A stretch of 5,610 bases of DNA. Source: Candidatus Latescibacterota bacterium (lineage in GTDB: Bacteria > JAAXHH01 > JABIQT01). The notes under the pieces were generated by a model. The model did not search any database. It had not been told where the DNA came from and saw nothing but the letters and a program-made list of their open reading frames with translations. A program made the translations under genes and the position numbers. The stretch is taken from contig JABIQT010000100.1 in assembly GCA_018667995.1 (NCBI GenBank), positions 1-5,610 on the forward strand. The letters run 5' to 3'. Numbering within the stretch: position 1 is the stretch's first letter; every line of letters begins with the position of its first letter. This document shows positions 5,341 through 5,610 of the stretch, in pieces.

Positions 5341-5610
5341 ATGACCGATGATGAACCCTTTCGTATCGGGCTTACCGATGACAGTGTGTACGAGAAGTCT
5401 ATCTCTGTACCGACCACCTTGAAGATGCTCCAGGAAGCAAGTGGTGCGGTCTTCGAGCGTTTTCCGGTAGACATAGACCCGGTACCCAGCGAAACGCTCA
5501 ATCGTTACGACGCCGTCTTGGCAGGTGGCAGCCATTTTACCCCAGAAAGTATGTCAGCGGTAGATCGGTGTAGCCTGATTGTGCGATTCGGGGCCGGTTA
5601 CGATAGGGTC
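5341..5610 (+). CDS. D-isomer-specific 2-hydroxyacid dehydrogenase, N-terminal part (cut by window edge)
   Basis: The first 90 codons are open to the right edge. The protein resembles the N-terminal substrate-binding domain of the D-2-hydroxyacid dehydrogenase family (phosphoglycerate dehydrogenase, glyoxylate/hydroxypyruvate reductase and relatives), which interconvert 2-hydroxy and 2-oxo acids using NAD(P)H. Evidence is the YDAVLAGGSHFTPESM segment (56-71) followed by CSLIVRFGAGYDRV (77-90), the family's conserved block (commonly LKxIxRxGxGxDNVD) that leads to the first inter-domain linker. The Rossmann motif GxGxxG and the catalytic Arg, Glu and His lie beyond the window, so activity and cofactor cannot be judged. 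The start is well supported by GGAGG. The gene reads in the same direction as the CBM9-PhyH pair and may belong to that operon. Within the family, the exact substrate is open. Confidence 0.8.
   Translation, partial: MTDDEPFRIGLTDDSVYEKSISVPTTLKMLQEASGAVFERFPVDIDPVPSETLNRYDAVLAGGSHFTPESMSAVDRCSLIVRFGAGYDRV

Noticed and set aside
5035-5535. A 166-codon minus-strand frame across the gap and the dehydrogenase start
   Set aside because: It is antisense to the end of PhyH copy 3 and the start of the dehydrogenase, both strongly supported, and its translation resembles no family I know.

Overview
The window reads as a bacterial chromosomal segment of roughly balanced base composition, with Shine-Dalgarno sites in front of most genes and compact coding regions. 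It carries five substantially complete or partial genes on the left and centre, a sixth gene cut by the right edge, and a probable gene remnant. No rRNA, tRNA, CRISPR array, transposase or integrase was seen. Three non-identical phytanoyl-CoA dioxygenase (PhyH) family genes, a stand-alone CBM9-like protein and a Tat-exported aminotransferase in 5.6 kb recall uncultivated lineages rich in PhyH paralogues, such as Poribacteria- or Latescibacteria-type genomes. That assignment is an inference from gene content and could be wrong.

Layout. Positions 2-1123 (minus strand, cut at the left edge) encode a HisC-like PLP-dependent aminotransferase with a twin-arginine signal peptide. A 397-base divergent spacer with a good promoter candidate leads into the first PhyH gene (1521-2288, plus). 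It converges, with only 29 bases between stops, on the second PhyH gene (2318-3106, minus). A second 397-base divergent spacer holds a strong-looking promoter for that minus-strand gene, and a weaker one facing right next to a perfect 10-base palindrome. To the right, a CBM9/DOMON-like protein (3504-4289) and the third PhyH gene (4327-5091) form a tight pair, 37 bases apart. A 249-base gap follows, whose right half looks like the broken C-terminus of a GNAT acetyltransferase. Then comes the start of a D-isomer-specific 2-hydroxyacid dehydrogenase (5341 to the right edge).

How the genes may work together. All three PhyH proteins keep the HxD...H iron-binding triad and the downstream arginine expected to bind 2-oxoglutarate, so they should be active Fe(II)/2-oxoglutarate oxygenases (hydroxylase type, not the halogenase variant that lacks the Asp). 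The second and third share an N-terminal plan and an internal DERIHG block and are probably paralogues of one subfamily; the first is more distant. With an aminotransferase, a 2-hydroxyacid dehydrogenase and a carbohydrate-binding-like protein next door, the set suggests oxidative processing of a small organic substrate. Nothing in the sequence identifies that substrate.
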